Shown: in pieces, positions 1 to 46,079 of the stretch | Position numbering within the stretch: the first letter of the stretch is position 1 | How the letters are laid out: each line of letters starts with the position of its first letter | Assembly (NCBI GenBank): GCA_037039925.1 | Contig: JAXRKP010001480.1 | Location: forward strand, 1-64,000 | DNA length: 64,000 nucleotides | From: Doris montereyensis | Lineage: Eukaryota > Mollusca > Gastropoda > Nudibranchia > Dorididae | Direction: 5' to 3' | Made by a program: the position numbers and the translations under genes | The notes under the pieces: model-generated | What the model was told of the DNA's origin: nothing | Seen by the model: only the letters and a program-made list of their open reading frames with translations | The model's database searches: none

Positions 1-27
1 GTAGTAGTCGTCGTAGTAACAAGTAGC

Positions 28-97
<70 letters not shown>

Positions 98-300
98 ATA
101 GTAGTAGCTAGTAGTATTAGTAGTAGTGATATTAGTAATAGTAGTGGTGGTAGTAGTGGTAGTACTAGTAGTAGTAGTAGTAATAGTAGTAGTAATAGTA
201 GTAGTGGTAATAGTAGTAGTAGTAGTAGTAGTAGTAATAGGTGTAGTTGTAGTAAAAGCAGTAGAAGTAGTAGTAGAGGTAGTAGTATTAGAAGTAGTAA

Positions 301-332
<32 letters not shown>

Positions 333-336
333 TTAA

Positions 337-372
<36 letters not shown>

Positions 373-493
373 CAGCAGCAGTAGCAGAAGTAGTAGTAGT
401 AGTAGTAGAAGTAGTAGTAGTAGTATAGTAGTAGTGGTATTAGTAGTAGTAGTAGTAGTAGTAGTAGTAGCAGCAGCAGCAGTAGTAGTAGTA
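1..493. repeat. (GTA)n / (TAG)n trinucleotide microsatellite
   Basis: An almost uninterrupted GTA/TAG repeat starts at the window edge and ends near 493, with scattered AAT, AGC and GGT variants. Its left end lies outside the window. The valine-rich reading frame across it is a by-product of the repeat. Confidence 0.97.
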
Positions 494-547
494 CTACAAG
501 CCATATGTGATGATCTCAGGGTGAAATAAATTAATTAAGAAGAAACT

Positions 548-860
548 ATAAAATAAGATTTTATTTGATTTGACTTACCCACATTCTCAACTAAGGTGCC
601 GTCTGGGAGGTTTGGTAGGATTTTTAATCCGTCTCCGATGGGACCAGGTGTTGATCCACATACCTGGACCGGGGGCGAGGGAGATTTTATTCGGAAAAAT
701 ACGAGAAAACGTTTCAATTGTCGGTGGGGCTTGAACCCATGATCTTTGGGTTGAGAATGAGAGCCTGACACCTTGCCTTTGGATTACCGACCCCCCTAAC
801 CTAACCGATGAAGGGAAACAGGTAGCCTGATAACTGCCAGTGCACAGATTCGCTTCCACC
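548..860 (-). mobile_element. tRNA-derived SINE, family A, copy 1
   Basis: On the minus strand this block has a tRNA-like head with a B-box-like GGTTCAAGCCC (reverse complement near 730-745). A body follows that is shared with 6548-6825 and 23528-23845, including the plus-strand words 'cccacatcc/cccacattc' and 'tctctgatgggac/tctccgatgggac'. Three diverged copies in one window show a dispersed family. It is too divergent from a cloverleaf to be a working tRNA gene. Confidence 0.6.
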
Positions 861-1873
861 ATCCGTTTCTGCCCTCCACTAGCTCTCTGGAGATCCCCGA
901 CATTTTTCTTAATTTGGTCTATAAATAGGAATAACTTCGCTCTAGTCCTATTCCCTGTTTCAGCTCCAACACAAAGATGACTTTGAGAATGACTTGGTTA
1001 ATACTTCGCCAACAATGGCACTGAATCTCATGCATCTTTCCTTCATATTTTCTGTGATTTTCGAAAGTCTACACCATACAAACCCTTATTTGTGACTCAT
1101 TGAGCACAAGGTCATGCTCAGTACCTAATACTTATACAAATACAAACAGCAATATGAATCAACGTATCAAAGAGTCAAGGTTACAAACAAAATTAGGATG
1201 ACAGAGCACTTTTAATCACAATTTCCAATCATTTTCATGAGCATAAATTTGCTGAGTGTATGGTAATACAGGTCACAACTGATCAATAATAATTTAAACC
1301 ATGCATTATCACACCTGTTTATGAAGATATTATATTATATAATCAAACATTCATTGATACCATGAACAAAACACCCACCACAAAAGAAACAATAACATCA
1401 ATGTACTAATGCTACAGAATAAAAAATAATTTAGTTTTGTTTCATTTGCCCCTACCTCTGACTACTGCCGCTCATCATTATAATATGTACAAGTGCATTG
1501 GTTCTGCTTAGCAATTTCAACACAATTCTAAAGAGTTTTTAAGAAAATGAGGGAGAAAACATTCCACTGCATCAACAAAATCCCAAAGCTCCACTTTGTA
1601 ATCAAGCCCACTATGTGAGAGGACATCTTAAATATTGACAATAAGATTCAATAGTATAACAATATGATTTATGTACTCATAAGTAATAAATCATATGAAT
1701 CTTAGCCTATTCAATTAAAATTCTTAAAAAAAAAGAAAGAGGAAAAGAAACAAAAAAAAAAAAAGATGACCAAAAAAATCCCATCATAATCAGAAGTAAA
1801 ACCTTGCAAGCAAAGGCGGGGAAAAATCCAAAGGACAAATATATAAATAAACAAAAAGATTCTTTAAATCTTG
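861..1873. other. Anonymous AT-rich intergenic sequence
   Basis: No coding frame with codon-like character, RNA gene or repeat family was recognised here. The only long frames are chance ones. Confidence 0.5.
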
Positions 1874-2010
1874 CTATAAACCAGTGGTTAGTCTTGAGAA
1901 AGTAAATAAACAGCCCAATAAACCAGTGGTTAGTCTTGAAAAAAATAAACAGCCCAATAAACCAGTGGTTAGTCTTGAGAAAGTAAATAAACTGCCCAAT
2001 AAACCAGTAG
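1874..2010. repeat. Short tandem repeat, about 40-42 bp x 3.3
   Basis: The unit contains AAACCAGTGGTTAGTCTTGA followed by AAATAAAC(A/T)GCCCAAT. The core word CCAGTGGTT recurs at 1881, 1923 and 1962, so the units are 42 and 39 bp. Reading frames on the minus strand across it are repeat artefacts. Confidence 0.85.
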
Positions 2011-5000
2011 CACAGTTCTGACACATCAAATAGCATGGGATCTTTATTTGTCCAAGTCCAAGACACATGGAATGGTACAGTAAGTTTGGTCTACACTCCA
2101 TCGACTTCATTCATCTACATGCATCAAAACATAATGCCCGTTTTATACACAAGGGTGTCACATATTTGTGTTTGGGTATTTTGTGTTTGACAGGATCTGT
2201 ATCTTCACATTGGTACCACCTCATGTAAATAAAAAATTTTAAAAGCAGGAGAGAAATAAAGATATATGAATATGACATACAAAAATGCTTTCAAAAAACG
2301 AATTATAGTGATTGGCTATACGATCATGCAGTCCCTACAATCATGCAAAAGGCAATGTATCTCCATTTTGTTTTAAATCTAATTCAAGCTGATTGGTGTG
2401 CGAATACCTTTCCTTTTCCTGTTTTTGTCTACAAAAGGAAACAGTCTTTTGTTTGATCACAAGTTTGAAAGACAATTGACTGCGGTGAATCAACTAGAGC
2501 AGTTTTAAATCAGGCAATAAACAGTAACACATACCTGTGTGTGACATTGGGGCTCACATGTGTGATTGTATATAGGTCTACACCTTCCCAAATCAGAGTG
2601 ATCATAGGGGCAACCACTCAATTATACAAAAAATTTTGCTGTACAAGATTCACACATCCTATAGCGTCCAGACTGTTATTAATAAAGGTTCAAGGAACAC
2701 TATGCACTCGTTTCATTATTTTGGAAGACCTGACATAGAAAATTGGGCCCAAGAGTACAGCATAAAAATGTAAGGCCTTAGTGTGCGATCGTACAGCCAA
2801 CCACTGTAGATTTTATCATGACAGAAACCAAGAGGGAGAATGTTCATCACACCTGCAACTTATCATTATAATGTATAAATCAAGATAACAATTTCTGCCA
2901 AAGAGGACCAATTAAATCGTAATTCTTTACGCATTCAGATTTGAAAAAAAATTTTTTTTTTATTTAAAGCAACCCTAAAAGACACCATAGCTGTATTGTG
3001 CTTTTGGTCCCATATAATACGTTTTGTAATTTCAATGTACATCTTGTACTTTTCTTTACAGACAGAAAAAGCTCATGATGTGAATAACTTAATAAATAAT
3101 TAAAGGAATAAATATAAAAACAGCATCTGACATAAGAAATTCTCTGCATCACATTTAAAAATAGATATTGAGTGTTAAAATTATACCCACACTGGCCATT
3201 TGTGACAAAAACCAACCAGATTAGCTAGTTGACAATAGGGATGCTCTGTCTGTTGTTTGACAGGGTGATATGATCTCGTTATATTTATGACAAATATTAT
3301 TGTATATATATAAAGATAATGTGGTGCGATGTAGGGAACATGTCTAATAGCTTCCCAGCCTATAATACATGTGTGTACAAATGTATAAAACAGCCTTGGG
3401 AAAGCTTTCACTTGAATGGAAACCTAGTCTAGTCTACATTCTACATGCTAATCATCTCCAAACTGCAGAATAATGTGAAGTAATTGGTGATAACATTCAC
3501 CACCAATTTCATCTGTTGCTCATTGTATTGCTAATGGCTCCCTCTACACTTGACATGCCACCTGTCATCTCTATCACCTGTATTTTCTCCATCATTTTAA
3601 TATGCAGACAGTTTCAACTGTCCTCTGGAAACCATGTTTATAAATTCACTGGGTGTGAGCATTCTGACCCCAATTGGATGGTGAAGAAAGCGTTGGTCGG
3701 TTTACCACAAAACTTTTATAACTATTACTCGCTAAGGAAAGGTATCTTTTCTTGGTGGCAGTCTGACAGTCTTAAACAACACAGCTGATTCCCACCTTCA
3801 TTTACATAGCATTATTGGGTGGTCATCATAGCATAGCCATGGTTTTGACGTAAAAATTACGACTTTATAGAGATTCCATGGTATGATCATTTACATTAAA
3901 TAAAAGGCAAATCTTCCAAGTCTGATAGTGATAAAGAAGACAACAGCAGCCAAGTCATTAATCACTTGGAAATAAGAACTAAACAAGTTACACTTATATT
4001 TCTCATTTAGGTAAAGAAAGGAGAAAGGTTATTCAAAAAAGAAGGAAGGGAGTTTTAAAAACACAGTGAACAATAATATGACTAGATTTGAACTTTGTCT
4101 CTTTTCTGTTTAACTTTATGACCTGAACAATACTCATGCACAAAGAGACTAACTGTTTATATTTCTTATGCCTACACACACAGATGTAGTGATAGAATAT
4201 CAATGTCATTCTTTTTCAAAACCTGGGCAGACCTTAAAATGATAAAATCTATTCACTCCTGAATCATATCACCACACTATCATTTGACAGATTGTAGAGC
4301 ACAAGTTTTAGCAGATGACATGGGTTCTAAACTTCGTCATTAAGTGATATTGCTTGTATAGTGCTGTCTTATTTCTTCAAACATAGGCTCCTTCAGAGCT
4401 ACGATACCATTAGAAATCAACTGATAGTAATCATTAATACTATGAACTTCAGTGTATGCTGTGTTTCTTCAAGGAACAAGTTTTTCATCGAAAGCAAAAA
4501 GATGACACATGTATCTCAGAGAATTGAAAAACTCACCATCATCAGCATTCATTGAGCCTTTTGACAACTGAGTAATATAGGCTATATGGATGGCTACATT
4601 GATAGTTTGTTTATAATAGTGTTCCTTACAAGGCAACTTGTCCCATGTCCAGTGTCATATACTCCCTCATACCCTTGCTTCTGGATGTAGGTCTGTTAAT
4701 ACTGCTAATATTAACAGCGTGTAGAAAAGTGGTTTCTTGCAGAAAACCCTGCAGATCATTGCACACATTAACCACGACGTCTGAAATGGGTCAGATTCTT
4801 TTCTGTGATACTGTTATTTAGGAGATCTTTATTCTTTATGACTAAGCATGTCTCAGATCAACCAGTAATATCAAAAATGGCTAAGTTCAATGAATAACCA
4901 CATTGTGAAACTTGATATCAATCATAATTTATATAAATGAATGAGCCAACTATGTGGTGTCACTAAACAAAAAAGTTTCAATTTCCTTAAAACGTTAATT

Positions 5001-6297
5001 TCCACACTCAAAGCATTTTTTAGATTTTTCAATAACGATATGCCTAGAGATTAAATAAAAGTTTGAATCCATGGAAAATGACACTGTTTGGACCAAAATG
5101 TTCCAAGACCTATTTGACTGTAGTGGAATCAAATGGGGGAAAAAACACTTACACAAACAAACAATGGATTTGGGTTTTTTCCCACCTGATTTAGCATCAC
5201 CGGCAGTGCCATATAAAGAAAATATCCAAGATATGACATTTTAGTTGATGACTTGAATCAAACTTCATGTGTATATTGGTAAAATAAGTGGTTTATCATT
5301 GCCTCCATGTCCCGTCTGCCATCACAGCCAAGCACCTACCAGCCAATACATGTATCACTTTCATGAGATCACAGCCAAACCATGAATACTATACAGGCAT
5401 ATAACACAATAATTTGGGCAGGGTGGTGGGGGCAGGGGGAATGATGGTAGTCCATGACTTTTGTTTGCACAAATTCCTAAGATGTTTTTTTTTCTTTGCA
5501 AAGAAAACAAAAGTTTGAAATTATTCCAAAAGCCAAACTATACAAAAGCAAGAAACTATACAGGATTTATCTTGAGTTGATTTGTCATGATAAATAGTTC
5601 ATTAATTGCACAGCCCAAGAGGAGGTCTATGGTACAGAATATTTCAACGAAGCCAATAAATTATATGGTCAAAGTAATATCTAGTTAGAAATGAATGAAA
5701 GAAGATGTCTTGCACATGATAATGTAGAACAGAGAAAGGGGGAATAATCCATTGGGGAATTTGTGAATAAGATAGCCATTGATCTTTGCAAATGACCGGA
5801 TTCTAATAATAAACGATGTCAATAATCAAATCAAACATTATAATGAACACATAACAATATCATCTGATTAAAAGCACTGACAAACAATAGTTGATAAAGT
5901 TCATGCTGACCGTACTTCACAAGTTATATAAGACCAACACACAAGCACTAGCTTACACAAGTAATGACATATCAATGCAGAGTTAAAAAGGGAATAACTT
6001 GGCACATCTGCTACACAAATGATCACTTGTTGATACAATTACCCACTTAACAATTTGATACATGAAACAGTCAGTCTATTAGCAGTATTAAACACACCAA
6101 CGACGGGTGACAAACGAGGAAGATAATACATAGAGATTGATAATATTGATATTGCAATTGAAAATTGTACAACTCAAAGAGAATAAGAAGAATTTGGCTT
6201 CTCTTTCTCCAAATCTTTGACACAGCAGAGAGTAAAGTGTGGCCAGTATGGGAAGGAAATATTCATGACTTGACTTTTCTCTCTCCAGAAGCTGCTT
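2011..6297. other. Anonymous sequence downstream of CCDC186, possibly its 3' UTR
   Basis: This block lies directly 3' of the CCDC186 stop codon on the minus strand. I saw no second gene, RNA gene or clear repeat in it. Some of it must be the CCDC186 3' UTR, but I could not place the polyadenylation site. Confidence 0.4.
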
Positions 6298-39004
<32,707 letters not shown>

Positions 39005-39005
<1 letters not shown>

Positions 39006-39012
39006 CTGAAAT
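39005..39012 (-). promoter_or_regulatory. CCDC186: 3' splice site just upstream of the CCDC186 start codon
   Basis: A pyrimidine-leaning tract ending CCTATTTCAG lies seven bases before the ATG. The 5' UTR is therefore spliced and the promoter lies at higher coordinates. One possible partner donor, CACAA|GTAAGT, is seen near 40187, unproven. Confidence 0.6.
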
Positions 39013-39237
39013 AGGCAAAAATTTTGAACAAAAATTAATCTACGCTTGATATGACTCAAGAGAAGCAGGTCTAAAAACCAACCATTAGCCTCATCAACTT
39101 TACAGTGTGTGTTACAAATGAAAATAAATTGTACAAAAAGGGAAAGAGGAATTCTCATGAAAAAAATTTTGTGCCCGCCAGTGTGTGCTTTTGAGAAAGA
39201 CATGACTTCAATTGTAAAGTAAAGTTCCTTCAAAGCT

Positions 39238-39514
39238 CTTATAGCCCATTAAGCTGGAGCTTATCCCAGATTCTATAGCGTGAAGTGAAACAGGTGATAT
39301 AAATAATCACCACCTAGACAGGACACTAGTCTGTCATGGGCTTTTAGTCCCTTGCTGCTGCTGGTACCCATTTACACCTGGTTCGAATAGGGGAAATGCC
39401 TCTTACGTATCTTCCCTTAGGAAAACAAGTTGGACCTAGGGTTGTTAGGATTTGAACCAGAAATCTCATGATCCTAAATCCAGTAACCAAACCACTAGGT
39501 CACCGATGCCACCA
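39238..39514 (-). mobile_element. tRNA-derived SINE, family B, copy 2
   Basis: On the minus strand it begins GGTGGCATCGGTGACCTAGT with a B box TGGTTCAAATCC. The same family-B body follows, including ACCAGGTGTAAATGGGTACC, and ends in the shared 'cacttcacgctatagaa' region. It lies immediately upstream of the visible CCDC186 5' end. Confidence 0.75.
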
Positions 39515-39547
39515 CCTGCAGCTTTTCCATCATTATTGACCGCTGAT

Positions 39548-39740
39548 TTTTATTCAAACTTAAAGCTCTTTTAATGGAGAAAAAAGATTGTTAACTCTAT
39601 TATATATATATATATATATATATACATTTTTTGATTTTTATTCAAACTTTTAACAAAAGTTGAAACAAAAAGAAAAAACAAATTCACTAAAGCTCTTTTA
39701 ATGGAGAAAAAGATTGTTAACTCTATTATAGAAGAAGCTG
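39548..39740. repeat. Direct duplication around a (TA)n run
   Basis: AAGCTCTTTTAATGGAGAAA and the following AAGATTGTTAACTCTATTATA occur at 39562-39605 and again at 39690-39730. They are separated by (TA)12 (39600-39624) and a Lys-rich AT stretch. Confidence 0.85.
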
Positions 39741-42700
39741 ACAATTTCTGCACACAACACTAGTGTAGAGGTGTTTAACAAGGCAAACAGAATGCACTTT
39801 GGACAAATATAAACAAAACAGAAAACAAACAAACAAGGAAATGTTCTTTAACTCCCCACCACCACCCATCTATTTAGTATAAGTTTAGATTTAATCTTGC
39901 TGGGAAGCTTGATTAAACAGATTAGTTCAATCAGCATGTTCTTCAGGATATGTTCACAAGTCAAAGCAGGAGGGACTGAGCTTACTTAAAGTAAGACAAA
40001 TCTTCTTTGCTTCATCAATTTAGACCATATTTTTCCAGTAATTATGCTCTAACGGTAGGCTAATGTGATGAGAGCAGATTTGTGTTTTCAGTCCCAAACA
40101 TCTAGCCTTTATCTCATTTGCCATGACCACCCGCATTTTCTATGTTCTCCACAATTTCCTTAATTGACAATGACCAACTCAACTTACTTGTGGGTTTCAT
40201 TTTGTAACATCCTTATAAGTATTTGTATCTTATATTGAAAATTCAGGGTCATAGGTGAAATGTGGAGATGGTCAGCAAAGCAGAGCATGCGTTTTGTGAA
40301 ACAAGGGTATGATTTCGGTCCTACAGTGTGTGTGCCCTGTGCTGCAAGGGCTACAGAAATTGTCACCGAAAATTAACTGAGTACAGTGTAGTTTAAATCA
40401 GTTCAAGCTAGTCTCAAATAGTGCTCATAATATAGATAGATTAATAAATGAGTATATTGAGAACAAAGTAAGGTTTGGTAGAGACAATGCATGATACAAA
40501 GTCAAAGCTGTCTATACATAGGATCTAAACATCATGTCTTTTATTAAGCAAATTCAAATAGCTCTTTGATAAAGACCTTTTGTGCTTCTCTTGGAGGCAT
40601 TTTGAATGCTTTCAATTTCAAAGCAAAGATTGATGATTAATCTTTTTAAGTATCATCATTCCAATGTAGGTGCATGTACATTGTAAAGAAATATTTCAGA
40701 GAAGCAAACAATCACAGTCACAGCAAATGTGTTATTATTGTGTCTCCATGTAAATACAATGAAATTAAGCTGGTATGCATTGAAACCAAACTTACAAAGC
40801 TGTCACCAATGGTTTTACTTTATTGCATGAAAATCTTCAGATGTGTTTTAATTATACATAACATTGACAGAATGTAAATATTATGCACTCTATAGAAATT
40901 CCTAAAAATGTAACCAAAGAAGAATTACACAGAGTATTAAAACTACACCTTAGAAATATTGATTTCTTCATTTAATTCACATCTTCATTCAAGAAGACTT
41001 TAAACATTAAACAACATCAATGGAGAAAGCTGGCAAATTCATGATGCAGCAAATCAAAAACTGATAAAAAGTTGTCAAAAAGTGATCAATATTTCAGTGT
41101 AAGGATAAAAACTGGAGTGTGAGAGGAAAATAGCAACATCTGGCTCACAATGCTTGTTATTAGCATTGTATCATTCTGATAATCCACACTGCAGCAACAC
41201 ATTGTATGCTACCAACAGCTCACACCCTACAAAAAGCCATCCATCATCTGAGCCAGCCAATATTTCCACTACAGCACAACATGCATCTTGAGGCCAAAGG
41301 GGACACGTTACATTAAAGACAGTCTGCATTGCTAATGTGTTATATATGACTCCATAGTTCATAAAATACATTTATCAAGCAGGGTACTTTTAAGTGCTAC
41401 CCATACACAAATAAGCCTACATCAAAAATCCATTGGTATTTGAAAATATGGTGTGTTTTTATAAAGAATGATAAATGAGTTGAAATCTAAAAGAAAAAGA
41501 CTAAAAATGGAGAGAAACAAAAATTAAAGGTCCTGCAATAAAAAATAATGTATTAATAAAGAAGTTTCTTTCACTAGAATTGATCCTTTCCATTACACAT
41601 GGTGACCACAGGGGGATTTTTCTTATGATTGATTGATTGAAATTTACTGTTTCCCTCATTTGCGATCTCAGGAGTGAATGGAGAGGAAATAGCAAGAAGA
41701 GAGGCACAGTATGTTGGGACCCAACAGCAAATTCAGAGGAAACAAAAAGATAAAAAGACCCACATGTAACACTAGTGATACAATGAAATAAAGGAGAATT
41801 GACCAGCAACACCTATCCAGTACACATGACATGTGGCTTTAGATCCTGATAAATTGGCACTAAAAGAGTCAAACAAGAAGAAATTGTGAATAGATATATA
41901 ACATCTCACTTGACGCACTTTCAGTCTTATAATACACTGTATCAGGGAATATAGTAGGAACTTCTTCATAGTTCAACTAGATTATACAGCCCCTTTCAAT
42001 TCACATCTTGCATTGAGAAATTGAACGAGAAAATAATGGTTTTAAGAGTTTAAAGAGCCACTATGTAAAAGAGGTAATACAAGAACCCTGTTTAAGTTCT
42101 CTTTCAATGTTTTCTTGCAAAGGGAGATCCTTGAATTCATTATCAATTTAATAAAATCAAAGGTGATTTTTAAAACAAATTTGAAAACTTTAAAGCAAAT
42201 CAATCCATGTATAAGCACAAGCAAACCGTTTCACACATTCCTCCATTTTTACATCTTCATCAAATTACACATTGCAGACTTCTTGACTGACACTCATTAC
42301 TTTTGATTTATTTTATCAAAGTTCTTTCATAATTAACATAGAATCTAATTTGTTCTTTTTGATAGCAAAGCGTCTCAACGCAATCCATGATGCTATAAAA
42401 TCCATTTAGATGGTCAAAGGCATTTGACAAAAGAACAATTTTCTTTATCCAAACATAGAAAAGCTGACCAAACAATACAAATACAGTAGGCATCATTCTA
42501 GACTTAGGTATCGCATAAAACACACGCTCATTACACAATACAATGATGGTGATACAAAGGCAGGAGGAAACAGAACACAAAAATTGCCATACACTCGACT
42601 GATCGCTTACTGCTTATAGTTCATTTACACTAGAGCAGGGCAGGTGACCATCCCATGTCTTTATTTCAATAAGACCTATAATTCAATAAGATTATCCAAA

Positions 42701-43370
42701 ATAATAATAAAAGCAAAAACATGTATTAAAGAATAGTTTTTAAATATCTTGTTGGAAAAATTTGATCTTTTATAATATCATGAATGGTCTAGATCTTCTT
42801 AATATTCACAAGGCTTTTATACTTTCATTACAACGGCAAGAACATCCCCACCATCCTCTACACTGCCATTTTTGTTTTCCGCAAAACATTGCTCAATCAA
42901 CACTCTTGACTTATCTTGGCTACATTGAACGCTAAGCAAAGCAAAATGTTTAACTCGGCATAAATAAAAGTATTTATAATAATAACCGTGACAAATCACC
43001 TTATATATCCCCCATCGCTATCACCTTCACCATTCAAATCCCCATCAACATCATCACCATTAACATTTTCATTATTATTGGCATCAACATATCATCCTCA
43101 TCATTATTGTCACAATACTACATTAAAATATGGTTTGTGTTATGATTATTATATTACTATTTAGGCTTTGAATTGTTATCACAGAGATTACGTAACCACA
43201 ATATGACAAATTGCCATGCATGAATGGGCACTAAAGATTATTATTATAAAACACACACTAAATTACTCAACTTTTAGCCCACAGTTGAACATTTTCTCTA
43301 TTTTTTTCAAGTAAATCTTTCCCTCTCGTCCAGGTAGAGTACTAGGTGGATGGACACCTAGATCTATTTT
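39741..43370. other. Intergenic sequence, probably containing CCDC186 5' UTR exons
   Basis: AT-rich with only chance frames. CCDC186's upstream non-coding exon(s) should lie here or beyond, but I could not choose one. A short relative of the GATCTCAGG dispersed repeat is at 41660-41710. Confidence 0.4.
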
Positions 43371-43374
43371 CTTT

Positions 43375-43480
43375 CGCTAGATCCAGATATATATATAGTT
43401 AGATCTAGATAAGATCTAGATCTAAGATTTAGATCTAAGATCTAGAGTCGACTCTAGATCAGGTTAGAGCTAAAATCTAG
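43375..43480. repeat. AGATCT/CTAGAT-rich patch 1
   Basis: The palindromic hexamers AGATCT and TCTAGA and the word GATCTAGAT are packed in degenerate tandem. Similar patches occur at 44595-44815 and 52940-53022. Confidence 0.85.
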
Positions 43481-43678
43481 GGTATAATCACACGTTAACA
43501 CTGCCAAGATTTCCCCTTGAATAAGATACAAACTCAGTTTATGCTCGATACTGGGCATAGTCCCAATAGTAGGTGATAGCTCTCTTTAACTCTGTCAGTC
43601 TCATGCTCTTCGATCGCTAGAGCGCCACATGTTATGAAGGGCCTCTGACTCTCACGTGTGTGTTTTCCAGTCATCGCC

Positions 43679-43895
43679 TTATTATTACTCCCACTTTAGC
43701 ACCGCTGACCATAGTAAATGAAGTTGAAAATACACTGCTGCAGTGCTAAAGTGGGAGTAATAATAGAGAGACGATTTGGGCCAGGCAGTTGGGATTCAAA
43801 TCGTCTTCGTATTAGTACTCCGATTTTAGCACAGCTGACCATAGACACAACAGTGGGAAATACAGGGCGGTGGTGCTAAAGCAGGAGTTATAATA
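43679..43895. repeat. Three consecutive hairpins (two related long ones around a short one)
   Basis: Hairpin 1 pairs TATTATTACTCCCACTTTAG at the left (43679-43702) with its perfect complement at 43743-43765. Hairpin 3 has a related stem (43810-43832 with 43873-43895). Both loops start with GCTGACCATAG. Between them GACGATTTG/CAAATCGTC (43769-43806) forms a perfect 9-bp stem. Confidence 0.85.
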
Positions 43896-44594
43896 GAAAG
43901 ACGACTGACTTGGGAAGATTTGGAAACACAAGAGCAGGGCTTTTTATTCTTGTTTGTTTTGATGTAGGTGGCAAGCCCCCCTTGAACCCCCCCCCCCCCC
44001 CCCCATAATTTCCTCAAGAAGAGGATAAAACTGAGAAAGAGAGCCAGTAAGGAGGTAAAATAATATTATTTTTATTATTCCCGCCATCAGAAAACACAAA
44101 TTGCGTTGGTCAGATATTTTGAAGAAGGCAGACACAAGGAGTAAAAATATATTCAAATATCGACATGGGAATACTGCAGACCCCCCACACACACACACTT
44201 TCTCCTCGGGATAAACTATGAAAATCTAGAAGAATTTATCTCTCAAGTCTCATTCCCAGAGTTAGGCAGAGAGGAGATGGGACCACAGAATAGAGATGTA
44301 GGGCAGGCCTCGTGGAGTGGCGAGAATGACAGAGAGCACTGCCAAGTGTCCAATGGTCATGTCAGTAAAATTCAAGACTTCGGTCACGGAGGGTTGTGAG
44401 AAGTGAGAGGAGGGCATCATTATCACTATCACAGATCACGGAAGGCTAGCCTACATAGTGGTCAGTTGGCCTGAGACTGAGAGCGTGATCGTGGTATATG
44501 TGTTTTTCAGTGAGTCGGTCGGTGATACATTGCGAATAGTATCGTTTCACTATTTTCAAGTTCGATACTGCCTGGCGGTGCTAAAGTACAATAA

Positions 44595-44815
44595 ATGACA
44601 AATCTAGATTCTAGATGTATCCTCTTAGCATTATGTAGATCTAGATATTATATATCTAATCTAGATCTGGATCCAGATTTATTAAATCTAGATCTAATAT
44701 CAATCAAAATCAGGATGATCCCAAAATACTCTATGAGCTCTAACTAATCTAGATCTAGATCTAGATCTAGATATATAACTAGATTTTCTAGATCTAGAAT
44801 CTAGATTTAAAATTT
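44595..44815. repeat. AGATCT/CTAGAT-rich patch 2
   Basis: Repeated ATCTAGATCT words include a perfect (GATCTA) run near 44750-44770. The patch merges into AT-rich sequence. Confidence 0.85.
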
Positions 44816-45720
44816 GAAGAAGAAAAAACTGTCCTATTCAATTTGTATTTTAATATGAAGGGTGAATCATACTGACGTGATGTTAATCAGGAACATCCAT
44901 GAGCGAAAGCCACAGCATCGCTTCAATCTGTATTCCTCCATCAATGGGTTTGGGCTAGGTCGCTAAACAACCGAAATAGGTCCTCATCGCGACAGTACGA
45001 CAACACTCTACTGCCAGCTGGATTCGAGTGGATGATGTCACATGACATGTTTTAGATCCCTGATCGTTTGTTTCATGAAACGTGTATGATATTTACTGAT
45101 ACATAAGAAACCCATAAATAAATTTTAGCCCTATGGAAGTATATGGAAATAAATTGAATGAGAACAGAATTGAAAAAGTGGCGCCCACAGTCTTATGAGA
45201 GCCTGTGCAGAGAGCAATAATGATACGTTTATTACCAACCGGTACTTCCAGTAGGGTCTATAACGGGTCTATAATAATTATAGGTCTACAATTCTTATAT
45301 TACCATATCATAGCCTGACCTATTGACCGGTTTAGTAAGTTACGTAAACATAACATTGTTGATCAATAATTATATTTCTCCACTAATAAGAAAAAAAAGA
45401 TGAGGTTGCTCAAGATTGTGGTAGGTTTAGCAATACACTTTGGAAATTTGATGTCACAGTGTCACAAAGATTTGGAAAGAGATTTATCACCGACAATAAC
45501 ACGTTTTAAAAAAAATAACTCCATGACAGTTGCGGGACACTTCCTTTACTTGTTTATCGGCGGATTGGAGTTAAACATAAGCCATCTTACTATACATATA
45601 AAAGCTTAGGAGTTAAACCCAACAAACGTGAATAATACGAAGGAGCCACAGTGGAGTGAAGTAAAAGGCGAAATATGACAATAATTGACAACTCCACTTA
45701 TAAAGACAGAACAAACACAT

Positions 45721-45747
45721 GACGTTTCGGGTATAATCCTTCGTCAG
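45721..45747 (-). other. Hammerhead-ribozyme-like core, left arm
   Basis: On the minus strand the text is CTGACGA, a 12-base AGGATTATACCC, then GAAAC GTC. This has the order of conserved hammerhead bases (CUGANGA, stem II, GAAA, and a UH cleavage site). Stem II is poor here and helix III would be minimal. Similar motifs are known from Penelope-like retroelements. Confidence 0.35.
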
Positions 45748-45979
45748 ACAACAAACGAGAAATATCTAGAATCTAGATCTAAGTACTACATCAGGCATCA
45801 CACAATGTGATGTCAGAAGAAAAACAGAAAGGAGGAAGAAAGAAAGAAAAAGACAGTCATGATAACAAACGTAGTAGATGGGGGTGTGAAGAATGAGCGA
45901 GAATGGAAGGTTCAGATCTAGAATGAAATAAAGATGTGAACATAAGTAAGTAATAAAAGGTGAGAAGAGAAGAGAGAAA

Positions 45980-46016
<37 letters not shown>

Positions 46017-46018
46017 GA

Positions 46019-46079
<61 letters not shown>

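Noticed and set aside
126..428. Valine-rich 100-codon frame
   Set aside because: It is a translation of the (GTA)n microsatellite.
45400..45609. 69-codon frame starting MRLLKIVVGL, resembling a small secreted protein
   Set aside because: No signal-peptide cleavage pattern, homology, splice context or repeat membership supports it; a chance frame of this size is expected.
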